This document shows, in pieces, positions 31,457-41,861 of a stretch of 41,861 nt of DNA. Under the pieces are notes generated by a model, which searched no databases, was not told where the DNA came from, and worked only from the letters and a program-made list of their open reading frames with translations. Source of the DNA: Gracilaria vermiculophylla (lineage: Eukaryota; Rhodophyta; Florideophyceae; Gracilariales; Gracilariaceae); assembly GCA_019155205.2 (NCBI GenBank), contig JAHNZQ020000010.1, forward strand, positions 1,675,998 through 1,717,858, in the 5' to 3' direction. How positions within the stretch are numbered: the stretch's first letter is position 1; every line of letters begins with the position of its first letter. The position numbers were made by a program, and so were the translations under genes.

Positions 31457-31737
31457 GTTATAGGAACCTGACAAATAAAAGATCCTTCTGGTGGAGCAGA
31501 AGCTCTATGACGGTAGGTCCAATATGACTTAGGTTGTGCCCGCGTGCTCAATGAGACGAAGTGCCGCCATGAGAGCAGGCGAAAAAGCGAGCACAGCATC
31601 CTGGAGGCGGAAAATATAACTCCAGGTGGAAGATAGACGGCGAAGACGAAAAACATCTCCGTCTGAGGGCCTTCTCCCCCTTTACTAAACGGAAGCGCCT
31701 ATGTGGAGAGGCGTTTCCGCACCAGATAGGCGTATTA

Positions 31738-34700
31738 TCACCTAAGGAAGTTCTCCAGGATATGCTCCGGAGGTTTTTTCGTGTCGTCCTTTGAGGTGTA
31801 CCCATACGAGCGGAAGCGGTACAGTAGTCCTGCAGGGGTTTGTCGATGGGAGACGATATGGTCCACCGCGTTGTGGTTGTCACCGTCAGGGATCAGGATG
31901 GCATCCGAAGCCTCCAGTAATGGTTCACCAAGGGCGTTGATTTGGTTTCCAGTATCCCGTGGTGTCGTCGCGTCTGAGGTGGTCTGATGAGGACTCTCCG
32001 CGCATTGTCCTTGAGGTGAGGTGACGGGCATTCCTGAAAGGCTGGGCGTTGGGACTTTCGTCACCCTATCACGGGAGACGACATCCCTGAGCCCGTTCAC
32101 CTCAATGGCGACAGTATCCCTATAGGTGGCCAGGACTTTGTGAGGCCCTACGGTGGTCGGCGCTAACTTGAACGTGACGTCCGTCGGTTCATCGGAGATT
32201 TCCCCGGGTCTGTCGAGGAAACCCTCGTCGCCTTCCTTAAGGTGAGGGCCTTTTACCACCTTCCGGTCGAAGTCCTGTTTGTATCTCCTCTGCTAGGCGT
32301 TGAGTCTCTCCTTAGCAAGGGAGGGTGCGTTCTCATATCGACTTAAGATGGAGCGTTTGGCTTGCGCCACTGTTGGCGCCTGTGGCCCATCCGCCGGGTG
32401 CACCGTGGCGCGTGCCGCGATGACGGCACTTGGTGGCATGCGCGAGAGCATCAGATTGAAAGGAGCGGTTCCCGTGGAGCGGTGCACCTGAAGGTTGCAT
32501 GAATACATGAGCGGTCCCACATATGCGTCACAATCCTTCTGGTGGTCCGCGACGTAGTGCTTCAGCCTCGAGGCGATGGTTTTGTTGAATCTTTTCGCCT
32601 GTCCGTTTGCCTTGGGGTGATAAGCAGTTGTAAACAACTGTTTCATTCCCAGCATTCCGGAGACGGCACTGAAGATCTTCGCCGCGAACTGGGGGCCATT
32701 GTCCGTAAGGAGGTACAATGGTATCCCGTAGGGATAGACCCAATGCTCCAGAAAGGCGTCAGCAATCACTGCTGCAGTAGTGCTCGGGAGGGGGATGGCA
32801 CGCGTGATCTTGGTAAAAACGATCCGTGATCACGAGGATAAATCGATGCCCTCGCTCTGTCTTGGGGAGAGGACCCAAGATGTCCATGGCCACAAACTCC
32901 AACGGTCCTGAAGGTGGAAACAGCGTGAGCGGCGTCCGGTGTTTTCGTGTACTCCCCCTAGCGGCGGCGCAGAAATAGCAATCCGCCACCGTTTGGAAGG
33001 CGTCATTGGCCATGTTTGGTCAATAGAACTCCCTCCGCATGGTGAAATACATCCGATATCCACCGGGGTGCCCGGCGAGGCGTGGATAGTGCGAAAGGTA
33101 CAGCACCCGCGCCCGTAGCTTCGTCCGGACCACCTTTTGGAGAGCTCCATCCAGGGGTGCGTGGCGTACAAGCACGCCATCTCGGTCGACGTCGAATTAC
33201 GATGTCAAACTCCCCAAAGTGGCGAGACACTCCTTGCAAAATGCACCCGTACTCTGTTCCTTCAGGAACTCCACTACGGTAATGGGGAGGACTTCGTTTT
33301 CCTCCTCAACAAGAGCCACCACCTCAGGGAGTCCACTGTATTTTCATCCAGGTTGACAGCATTCCAAACATTCTCCATCGGATCTTTCTTTCCAGTCGGC
33401 GTCATGGATACCTAGACACGGGACGTTGTCCTCCATAGGTTTTGTGTCCTCTCCAACGGTAGAGATTCGCAAGAGCACGTCCGCTGCCTGGTTTTTAACG
33501 CCAGGGCGGTGGACGATGTCAAACTCGAACTTCAGAAGGCGTAATCTCCACCTTTACAGGCGAACGGAAGCATCCGTCAAGGACAGTATCCACTCCAGTG
33601 GTGCGTGGTCCGTCCTCAAGGTGAAGCGCGCGCCTTCCAGGTATGGGCGTAAGAGCAAAACCGCCCACACGATGGCGAGACATTCACGCTCCGAGGTGGA
33701 ATAATTCCGTTCCGTGGGGATGAGGCTGCGACTCCAATACCCGATGGGTTTACGTCTACCTTCCGGGTGCTCCTGTAGAAGGGCACATCCGACCTGGCAG
33801 TTACGGGCGTCAGTGTCAAGCAACAGTCGGCCGTGCCGTTTCGGAAGTACCAAGGTTGGTGGCTCTATTAGTCTCCTCTTCAGGGTGTCGAAGGCTTCGA
33901 ACTCCTCGTCCGTCAAGATAGCCAATTGCGTCGGCTTGTCCTTCTCCAAGAAGCGCTTTAACGGCGCCGCTATACGGGAGAAACTCCGTACAAACCTCCG
34001 AAAGACGTTTCACAACCATGATATGGAGCGGAGCTCCGTCTCGTTTGTGGGAGGGCGAGCTTCTTTGATGGCGTCCTGAGTTTTCCTGGAGACCTGTAGG
34101 CGGTCCGGGAGCACAACGTGCCCCAGGTAGTCCACCGAGGACTTGAAAAAGAAACATTTCTCCAGCTTCAAGGTGAGGCCAGCATCTTTTAGGAGTTGGA
34201 CCACGTGCTTCACATGAATGAAGAGCTCTTCTACGCTACAGGAGTAGACGATGACGTCATCGATATGCACCAAAGCGTACTGCTATTTCACCTTTGACAG
34301 GATAATGTCCACTGCTCGTTGGAACGTAGTGGGCACATTCTTCAATCTAAATGGCATCCTTAGGAATCTGAAGATTGCATAGTGCGAGATAAACGTTGTC
34401 TTATCCTTATCGGAGTCACACATCGCAATCTGTCAGTAGCCGCTGTTGGCATCCGGCGTGGATATAACGGACGCATCGCCTAAGGAGTCGATACATTCAT
34501 CTATACAGGGTATCGGGTACGAATCGCGTACCGTCCCCTCGTTGAAGCGCCTGTAGTCAACACAGAACCTTAGGGAGCCATCTTTCTTTTTGACTAAAAC
34601 CACTGCGGAGGCCCATTCGGAATTGGAAGGCTCGTTAACGCCCTTCTTCAGCATCCGGTGGACCTCATTGCGTTCAATATCGCGCGCATGGGGTCCGGCC

Positions 34701-36290
34701 CTCCTCGGGAGATAATGTACCGGTTTAGCATCCGGTGTGAGCTGCATCCGGTGCTTGGCCAGGCTTAAGTGACCCATTCGACCAGACCACATGTTTTCAA
34801 AGGCGGATATCATCTCTACTATCCTATGGCGATACCCTTCGAAATCATCGCCAATTTGGGGCTTCTCCTGCCAGGTGGAAGGATTCTCTTCTTCTGGACC
34901 CGAGGAAGTCGCATCTGCCTCAATGGTGGCAATGGCATCGCGATCTGCAAGGTCTCCTGATCGAGGAAGGTGAGCCAGTCCTGCAGGGGAGGGTAGTGCC
35001 AGTCCGACGACAATTCCTTTCTGGAGCCGTAACGGCGACTCCTTGAGGCTGGCCAGCACAAGCCTGAAGGGAATGTTCGGTATTATTTCCATGACACCGT
35101 TCGCCATCATGTAGTGCTGCTTCGTGGACAGGTGTGGACTATCCTGTAGGAATGAAAGGCCAGATGCAGAGGTCTGCACCCAAACGTCAGCTTGACTCCT
35201 CGCGGGTATTTCAACGCTCTTCACCACTCGGAGCTTATTCGACTGCGCCTCCTTGGGAAGGTTACCCACTTGACGCGCGTTGGCGTCCGTTCCTGGAGAT
35301 GGGGGCACAACACCTTCAGGGCCGGCGTCGTGAAACGTCACCATCCACAGGCGTGGGTAGATTGCACGTACATACCGATCCACAAAGGAAGTGCCCAACA
35401 TGCACTGTGCAGCCACGTTAGTTGCCACGAGGAACCTCAGTTTCACCTGTAAGGAGCCAAACCGGAGGTATAAGGGGATTGCGCCGAGGATGGTCACTGC
35501 TCGTCGCGACGCATCGCGCACCGTAGGCAGCTTGTCAGTTCTCAAGGAGCAGAGAGCAGACCGCGGGAGCACGTTGGCGTGCACCAGATCGGGGCCAGCT
35601 CTGGTACCGAGGATAGCGCAAACCGTGGTCGAAGCGATCGGGGAACACCCTATGGAGGCCAATACCTTGTAATTCTCATGGCGGAGCGTGCAAACAGAAT
35701 CCTCAAAGGTGTCAAATGGGTCCAACGGGGCTGGGGGGCCCGCCCATTCTGCGTCGATGGAGCAGACGGCCTCTCCCTCTTTCCTAAAGGCGACCTCCGT
35801 GGAGCTGAGGCTCAATGTTAGAGAGCCACGCAGAGCCTCCACGCGTGGCTCTGGGGGCTTTCCTGGTGGGAAAGGGGCTGAATTTCAGTCAAGGATGACG
35901 TCTGTGGTTGTTCATGGCAAAGGGACTCCCTTGAGGTGCAACCGGCTTGGGCACCAGCACCTGCGTTGTGAATGCAAGTGACAGTAAGACAGGCTGCACT
36001 CCTCGTGGAGCACGGTAACCGTAGTTTCCTTGAGAGGAGCGGATGTCACGATACGCGATTCGATAACTTGTGCTCTCCATTGGTGTGTCCTTCAGGTCCT
36101 GGAAGATTTTTTCTCGTTCCTGCAGTATGATGGCCTTCATTGCCGGGGTGAGAGTCGTCCAGTGTACGGGCTCTAGTTACAAGCAAATCCTGCAAGGCGG
36201 TGGGTAGCCTCGAGGGCTCGCAAATCAGACGCTTCTGTAAGATCCTGCCAAGGCGTACTAAATGGGTGACGAGAGTGTCCTCGTACTAGA
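31738..36290 (-). pseudogene. pol: Gypsy B pol: protease, reverse transcriptase, RNase H, integrase
   Basis: Minus-strand counterpart of the gypsy A pol. One frame runs from the gag end to about 32815 and, after a single-base shift there, another to 31738, with a number of stops. The protease motif reads GTRAGPD (DTG lost). RT keeps KKDGSLRFCVDYRRFNE and the HIDD catalytic pair (near 34260), but has TGA at the Trp codon after NSGY, as in A. RNase H has DTDA and ERECLAIVWAV. Integrase has the first Asp (MDILGPLPK) and second Asp (TDNGPQFAAK), but Lys at the DD35E Glu (NGQAKRFNKT), as in A. The C-terminal barrel is present (GPHKVLATYRDTVAIEVNGL...DRVTKVP), followed by a hydrophilic tail to 31738. 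Confidence 0.9.
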
Positions 36291-38075
36291 CGGTGCTCCT
36301 TGAGAGGAGGCGTATGTGAGGGCAAGGGCCTCTTGCTCTTCTACGAGCGTGAGTTCGTCGACTTCCTCCGATATGCTGAAATCCAACGTCAGGGTGGATG
36401 CCCGACGGGTCTTTGAGGCCGCAGGTTTCCCCGAAAGTGGAGTGTGGCTACGATGAGCGGCACGGTGAATATCCTCATAGGAATACGCGAAAGGCGCTAG
36501 CTCCGTGTAGGTGGTCTTTGGCTGCGTTGTCAGGTGATTACGCACCCTCGCGCGTATCGAAGGAAGGAGTCCCTCGACAAACAACGACTTCAACCGCCGT
36601 TCGGAGTACACGTTGCCACACCGAAGAGCTTTCGTCCACAGCTTCTGTGAGACCTCTATCTCCGTCATTCCGGTGTTCTGCCTATAGGAGGTGGCTTCAG
36701 CATCAGCATCAGCTACCACCTCGTCCGTGGCGTACCTTTTAAGAAGGAAATTGACTACCTCCGGGTACGTCGTCAAGATCTCTGTTCCAGGATCATCCAC
36801 AATGGTGCTCTCTCCCGTGAGGCGTGGCTGCACCAGCGAGTGCGCTTGGCCTATGAGGTAGACCTGAAAGCACCATATGGCGGCACCTTCATAGATACAA
36901 TTGGTGTTACACACTGAACGGAAGTGCGTAAGAAAATTCAACACCGAGATGGGGTCTTCGCCTGAAAAGGAGTGCTTCTTTATTGAAATATCCATACGGT
37001 GCTGCATCTTCGTGAGTCGCTTAGCGATCGACGCGTCGTAACGTGTGGAGCGATCATTCAACCTGAAGGTGTCGTAATCCACCACTTTGGGGAAGAGGTC
37101 GTTAAGCGGGACGACCTTCCTGACCCTTCTGCTCGACTCCTTGGGAGGTATACCGCCCTCCGAGCTGGAGCTGTTTACGGATTCGGAGTCTGAGCTTCTC
37201 TCCGAATTGGTGTCTGGCTTTCTTCTTTTCTCCCTCCGTTTCTTTTGGCGTCTTTCCTTAAGGTTGTCTGGGTTACTGACGATACCCCCGTTATTGCGAT
37301 CCAGCAGAGGAGTATCCTGTCCTTCTCTCCTTAGGTGAACTTCTTCGCGACCGGTATCCTGTCCTCTGCCACGGGACGTCAGTTGCAGACGGTGCATAGC
37401 AAGATTTCTGAGGTGGTCCCGTTTCCCTACGGCAGTATCCTGTCCTTCTCTGCCCGGAATTACCTTAGGTGTAAATAGAGGGAACCTCTCCTGTGCGAAA
37501 AAATGACTTTGAAACGCCACTGCGGGGAGCAGCTGCGCGATTTGGGAGCGAACCTCCGCACGGATAACATCTGAGATCCCCTCAAGGAAGGGATCGGAAT
37601 CCAGCAAAGCATCCACAGCACGGTGAGCGCTGTCCGTTGCGATTTCCTCCGCAAGGGTGTGGCGGCGCGCTCTGAAGTGGGCAGCAACACCTGCACGTAT
37701 TCTTTATACCAGCTCTTGGGAGAACTATTCCGTAAGCCGCGCGGCCAGCGACTCCAGGAGGGAGTTAGCCTCTGGGTGTTCCCGTCCCTGCAGCTCCTGA
37801 GGTGGCGGCTGAGATGCCGTGTGCAGTTCTTTAACCTCCACGTCGGCGTTCTCCAGAGGTGTTGCGGGGGATTCTATTTGCCTCTGATCATGCATTCTCC
37901 TAAAGCAATTCCTGAAACGCTCCACAGGGGAGCCAGGATTCCGAAGGAGACTTTCATTGTCTTCCAATGTGGCGGCCATCTCCTGGGCAGCGCTGCGTGT
38001 GCTGCGACCACCAACGGAGCTGGTTGCTTGAGGGTCCTGTTGGGGAGTTTCCATTGGGGGTTCTAAGGGTTCCAT
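36258..38075 (-). pseudogene. gag: Gypsy B gag (capsid polyprotein)
   Basis: One minus-strand frame starting MEPLEPPMETPQQDP at 38075, with stops near 37725 and about 15 codons further on. From the Met at 37616 it is open for 452 codons. It contains the basic/acidic Ser block (KERRQKKRREKRRKPD, SSDSESVNSSSSE), the capsid-like region (FSGEDPISVLNFLTHFRSVC, VVNFLLKRYATDE) and the tail VDELTLVEEQEALAL. It ends at TAG 36258-36260, the same position as in A. Conserved sequence continues in the same frame beyond it (CRIC..., then ILQEREKIFQDLKDTP). Confidence 0.87.
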
Positions 38076-38209
38076 AGAAAAGTAGGTCGGGGGTGATTTT
38101 CTTCCACTTCCGAATCACCTTAAAGAAGAATTCCACTGTTGGGGGTTGGTCGTTGCAAACTAAAAACACGGTTCTGCTGCGACTTGTGCGAATCCTTTAC
38201 GAACTGTGA

Positions 38210-38229
38210 CCTTTTAAGTCGGGAGACCA
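38210..38229 (-). other. Primer-binding site of gypsy B
   Basis: On minus, TGGTCTCCCGACTTAAAAGG starts two bases after the 5' LTR. It agrees with gypsy A in its first eight bases. Confidence 0.7.
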
Positions 38230-38231
38230 GT

Positions 38232-38785
38232 TGTGCTACTTTCAGCTCTCCTCTCGAGTTAGTAAAGCACAAGGTCCGTTAGGAGTTTCTGTTGACTCCA
38301 AAGGCGCGCTTTCCTAAAGGTAGTCTCCGGTATCTGCTTTCGCAAGCCGGGGGAATTCTTAAAGGGGATTCGCAAACACCAAGCGGAGGGGGAGGTTCAC
38401 TGGGCGGACAATGCTCTTACAGGCACTGCTATGATGCGACCTGGGGATCGGCGGCTTAGAAACCTGAGGATGATTGACGAGAGACTCCAACCAGAAAAGT
38501 AAAATAAGACTCAAGGTTGCTTGCCTCTACTTCCCCAGAGGTGGAGCTCAACCGGAAGATTAAGTATCAAGCCGGGAGCCCGACTCGGCAGGTCTCACTA
38601 CTGCAGTAATTACCTGCATAAATTAACTAAAATAAATAATGATTCTACCGTCCCTTAAGGATACTGTAGCGGACACGGGCGGAATTCTGCACCATGTGGC
38701 CCAGCAAAAAAAATACGAGCTCTCCTTAGGAATATTATACCATGAGGCCAAACCACCCTATTTCCATAGGAGCCACTGTACTACA
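38232..38785 (-). repeat. Gypsy B 5' LTR
   Basis: 554 bp. On plus it begins TGTGCTACTTTCAG and ends CACTGTACTACA, followed directly by GTGAT. Confidence 0.93.
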
Positions 38786-38790
38786 GTGAT
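38786..38790. repeat. Target-site duplication of gypsy B, right copy
   Basis: GTGAT, identical to 28881-28885. Confidence 0.92.
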
Positions 38791-41325
38791 TGTGACATTT
38801 GTGTCCGTCATAACGCAAGGCCTCGTCGTTTTAAGGTCACCATTGGCACTGATGATTTGCGCTTCAACCACATCGTAGCAGTTGACGTCATGTACATAAG
38901 TAACTGCCCCGTACTCCATCTTGTAGATGAGGCAACACATTTCAATGCTGCCCAGTTTCTGCGAAACATGACTTCCAATCACGTCTGGAAAACGATCCTG
39001 AAATGCTGAAGCCGTGTCTACCTTGGATCCCCGGACTTTCTACATGTAGACTAAGGGTCGAATTTTGTCTCTGCCGAGTTCGCAGCGAATGCAACAGCCG
39101 AAGGCATCACAATCGTAGAAGCCCCTACCGAGTCTCCGTCGACTATGTTCCATGTCGAGCGCTATCACGCGCCTCTTTGAGTTGCTTATCTCAAGATTCG
39201 CGACTCTACGCCGCGTTCTGAGAGTAACGAAGAATTCTTACAAATGGCTGTGAAGGCCGTTAATGACACAATCGGACCGAAAAAGCTCTGTCCGACACTA
39301 TTGGTGTTCGCCGCTGTACCGCGCCCGGCCAAGAAAGGATGTTCTGATGCTCAACTGCAACGAACACAAGCAATGGACACAGCTTGTAAAGCAGTACAGA
39401 AAGAGCAGGCAGCCCGGCGTATAGCATTTGGTGTGAAGCACGACCACGGTCCGAAGAGTTTGGAAGCTAGTTCTGAGCTCTTAAAGTTCCCTGCTGGATC
39501 TCCAGTATTTGTTTACAGAGAGAGCAGCAAGAAATGGGAAGGGCCTCTTCCCTTCATTCAAATCGATGGCGAAACTGCAGTGGTTCAAAGTCCTTCTGGT
39601 CAAAAGATTTTCCATTTCACTGTGGTGAAGCCCGTTTTTCGTTCCTCTCTTAGCGCACTCTCGACTAAACCGGATATAATAACGGCGAATGATCCGCAAG
39701 CAGCTGATGAAGTCCATGCATCGGATCCCAGTGAAGATCGTGCTGCCATTGGAGAAAACCAGTGTGCAGCGATGTTTGGCTCTACAAAAGTAGTGATCGC
39801 TTTCCATGAGGCCGCACCACGATTTAAAGAAGTGCAAACGGCTGCATTGCGCGGTTTGCTGAAGAATGGTACCTTTACGGTCGTCGAGAGATCGTCTGCG
39901 CCAGAAGGACACCGTATATATGGCACTCCTTTCGTTGACGCTTACAAAACGATTGAAGGAAATCAAACAAAGTAATCAAGACTTGTCACTCAGAACTACT
40001 CGGATTTTCAGTCATCATCTATTTCCACCATGGCCCGTACGGCTACCAGACTTGGACAAAGACTAACTGTCAGCCTTGCAGCCTGCCTACAAAAGAACAT
40101 AACATATATTTGCGACATATATCAAGCGTATGTTCAATCTGAGTCCTCACTTGAGCGCCAAATCTAGCTTCGCCTCCCTTTGGAGATGGAACTTGACAAA
40201 GAAGAAGTTCTTTTGCCTCTTAAAACTCTCTATGGCATACTGGAGAGTGGACTACACTGGTTCATGACATACCAGACGCATCACAAAAAGACATTGAAAA
40301 TGCAAGCAACAAAAGTGGACCCTTGTGTTTTGAATTGCCGAGTGTAAAATAACTTTAACGCCCTTACTATAATACAGATAGACGATTCATTTGGACATTG
40401 CTCACCAGATTTCCTTGCGCAGGAAGAGAAAATTTGCCACTTTAAATCCAAGCCACGCAAGCTACTGGTGAAACAAGATGGTGGTGTTTTCAATGGAGTC
40501 TACATTGCAAGGAACATGTATGGGTCCTACTGCATCACGCAAGCCGAGAAGTTGAAATCTCTCAAAGCTGTAACAAATGCTGAAGAGTTTAAAAGCATCC
40601 GCGCTGCTGCTTAGTATATCGGCAACTGCGTGCGCCCTGATATATGCGCTGCAGTACAGTTGCTTGCCCCTGGTTCCCAAGAACCGTCCAAGAATCAGAT
40701 GAAGGCCCTGAATGATGTGATTAAACATTTTCATTCTACAACTAAAGTTGGAATTTGGTATGTTTCTCTGGAACTGAGCTCTATCCGTCTGGTTCTATTC
40801 ACAGATGCATCATTTGCAAATGCCGCGGATTTTTGATCCCAATTAGGATATGTACTTCTAATGGTGGACGAAACATGGAAGGCTAATATTCTACATTACG
40901 GAAGCTCGCGTTGGAGAAGAGTCACGCGCTCTGTGATGGCTGCCGAAATTCATGCTCTTGTCTACGGATTTGACAACGCATACATAGCCAGAGATAAGGT
41001 TTCGGAAATTTTGGGCCGCACTATTACGATTGATGGATACATTGGCTCCCGAACGTTATTCAACGTGGTTGGAAAGGAAGCAAAGACGCTGGAAAAGCGT
41101 TTACAGATTGATGTCAGCGCCCTACGAGAGAGTCATGAACACGGCGAGCTTCGGAGCCTTGCGTGGATACCAAGCGCACAAAATATTGCTGATGCAATGA
41201 CAAAAGCCTGTAAGTGGAAATGTCATTCTCTATGGGCCAATATGAAGATAAATCAATTTCGTGTTAACGCACAAGGTTGGGTTAGCAAGTTTAATGCAGC
41301 AGCGTCAAAGACTGAAAAAGTCTGA
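38786..41325 (+). pseudogene. pol: Copia pol, 3' part: integrase core, reverse transcriptase, RNase H
   Basis: One plus frame throughout, broken by several in-frame stops but no frameshift. It opens with CDIC, completing the integrase zinc site begun at 28800. The integrase core follows (FNHIVAVDVMYIS, LHLVDEATHFNAAQF, VDXGSNFVSAEF). The C-terminal integrase region and linker are the longest open stretch (39244-39975). RT shows AYVQSESSLERQI, LYGILESGLHWFMTYQ and a QIDDS catalytic pair near 40380. RNase H shows VLFTDASFANAADF, SVMAAEIHALVYGFDNA and WIPSAQNIADAMTK. The frame ends at TGA 41323-41325, four bases before the 3' LTR. Confidence 0.87.
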
Positions 41326-41328
41326 GTG

Positions 41329-41682
41329 TGAAATAATATGGCGCCACACGTGCTGGAATCATGTGGATAAAATCATAATTGTTTGATCTGCAGCTAGTTA
41401 ATTTGCGTGACATAGTTTCCCGACTGTAATGATCTTCGATCAATGCTCGTTATATGACACTATAAGTTAGATGCTAAACTACACAAGTCCAATAAACCGA
41501 CTAGAGCAAGCATCAAGTATTTCAACCTTGTTCCTACATCTTGTACGTCCGCGCTCTCTGCGCCTGACGTGCTTCCAAGCGTTCGCTCGTCCATGCAGAC
41601 CTTAGCGACGCACTCTGAACTATCGCGCAGCCACGCCCGTGGTTCGAACCCGTGCCGATAGATACGACCATCCGTCGTATCA
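41329..41682 (+). repeat. Copia 3' LTR
   Basis: Starts TGAAATAATATGGCGCC. Similarity to the 5' LTR ends around 41682, and the exact end is uncertain by about 10 bp. Substitutions are scattered along the whole length. Confidence 0.83.
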
Positions 41683-41861
41683 ATCTTGGACAATTGTCCA
41701 TATATTGGACAAGACGTGTAGCCGTAACCGGTAGCCGGTCACGGTCATGATCCTTACACTATCTGGTTACTCATACCCGTTCCTTATTAGGTTATGTAAT
41801 TACTGTGCCATGCTGGCGATTTGTTGCCGTCGTCCCCTAAAGGTCGGCGGCGCCCGGCGGC
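41683..41861. other. Window end, no supported feature
   Basis: Flanking DNA right of the copia element. A small palindrome TGGACAATTGTCCA lies at about 41687-41700. Nothing else is recognisable. Confidence 0.5.

Larger units (their letters stand above)
28886..38785 (-). mobile_element. Ty3/gypsy LTR retrotransposon B (9.9 kb), nested in the copia element
   Basis: Same family as gypsy A, in reverse orientation. It is bounded by TG...CA LTRs and a perfect GTGAT duplication. Read on the minus strand: 5' LTR (38785-38232), PBS, gag, pol, antisense gene on the plus strand, polypurine tract, 3' LTR (29438-28886). It keeps the RT catalytic pair (HIDD) and the integrase C-terminus that A has lost. 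It has lost the protease active site (DTG reads GTR) and about 1 kb of the antisense gene. A further element is inserted at 29880-30294. Confidence 0.95.
25757..41682 (+). mobile_element. Ty1/copia LTR retrotransposon with two nested insertions
   Basis: Two related ~355-360 bp LTRs in direct orientation (25757-26117 and 41329-41682) flank gag, protease, integrase, RT and RNase H. Integrase before RT is the copia order. About 6.0 kb belongs to the element itself. A 325-bp repeat interrupts the protease region at 28188-28512, and gypsy B interrupts the integrase at 28886-38785. The LTRs differ at many positions and the genes hold many stops, so it is old. No target duplication is evident, and both outer LTR ends on the 3' side are uncertain by 10-15 bp. 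Confidence 0.88.

Noticed and set aside
41640..41652. GGTTCGAACCC in the copia LTR resembling a tRNA T-loop or B box
   Set aside because: No cloverleaf or matching A box could be built around it, and the 5' LTR has a changed version (GGTTTGAACCC). Probably chance.

Overview
This is a stretch of nuclear eukaryotic DNA made mostly of transposable elements, with one well-supported spliced host gene. Evidence for a eukaryote: a C2H2 zinc-finger gene with four GT-AG introns of about 100 bp; Tc1/mariner, piggyBac-like, Ty3/gypsy and Ty1/copia elements; and five-base target-site duplications flanking complete LTR elements. I cannot name the species. The TE load, small introns and oomycete/fungal/algal-like copia and chromovirus sequences would fit a TE-rich alga (for example a red seaweed), but that is a weak inference.

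Layout. 1-9012 is AT-rich host DNA. It holds three related Tc1-like copies (1-525 in +, 526-1507 in -, about 6976-8232 in -), the zinc-finger gene (4126-5434), and one copy of an unclassified ~0.3 kb dispersed repeat (5591-5860). 9018-19722 is a Ty3/gypsy element on + ('gypsy A') with the perfect target duplication ATGGG. Its 5' end is abnormal: LTR, leader, second LTR. 19728-25756 holds a tentative small spliced gene (20467-20854), a decayed piggyBac-like transposase (22350-23600) and a decayed chromodomain gypsy pol (23780-25437). 25757-41682 is an old Ty1/copia element on +. Its protease is split by the second copy of the ~0.3 kb repeat (duplication TGCCTTG). Its integrase zinc domain is split by 'gypsy B' (28886-38785, -, duplication GTGAT). 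Gypsy B itself carries a nested element with identical 79-bp LTRs (29880-30294, duplication GTCTG) that contains the only assembly gap (100 N).

Gypsy A and B belong to one family: 553-558 bp LTRs, a PBS beginning TGGTCTCC two bases after the LTR, gag, then pol in the -1 frame (protease, RT, RNase H, integrase). Downstream, on the opposite strand and reading inward from the 3' LTR, both carry a conserved proline-rich antisense reading frame of unknown function. Both copies are broken, but they also share the same defects: a gag-end TAG, a TGA at the conserved Trp codon of the RT, and Lys in place of the catalytic Glu of the DD35E integrase. The family was therefore probably spread in trans, or its consensus departs from the standard one. 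The antisense gene, the shared defects, the nested mini-LTR element that appears to be primed by an initiator-tRNA fragment, and the orphan 0.3 kb repeat are the most interesting items. Every TE gene here looks inactive as written.
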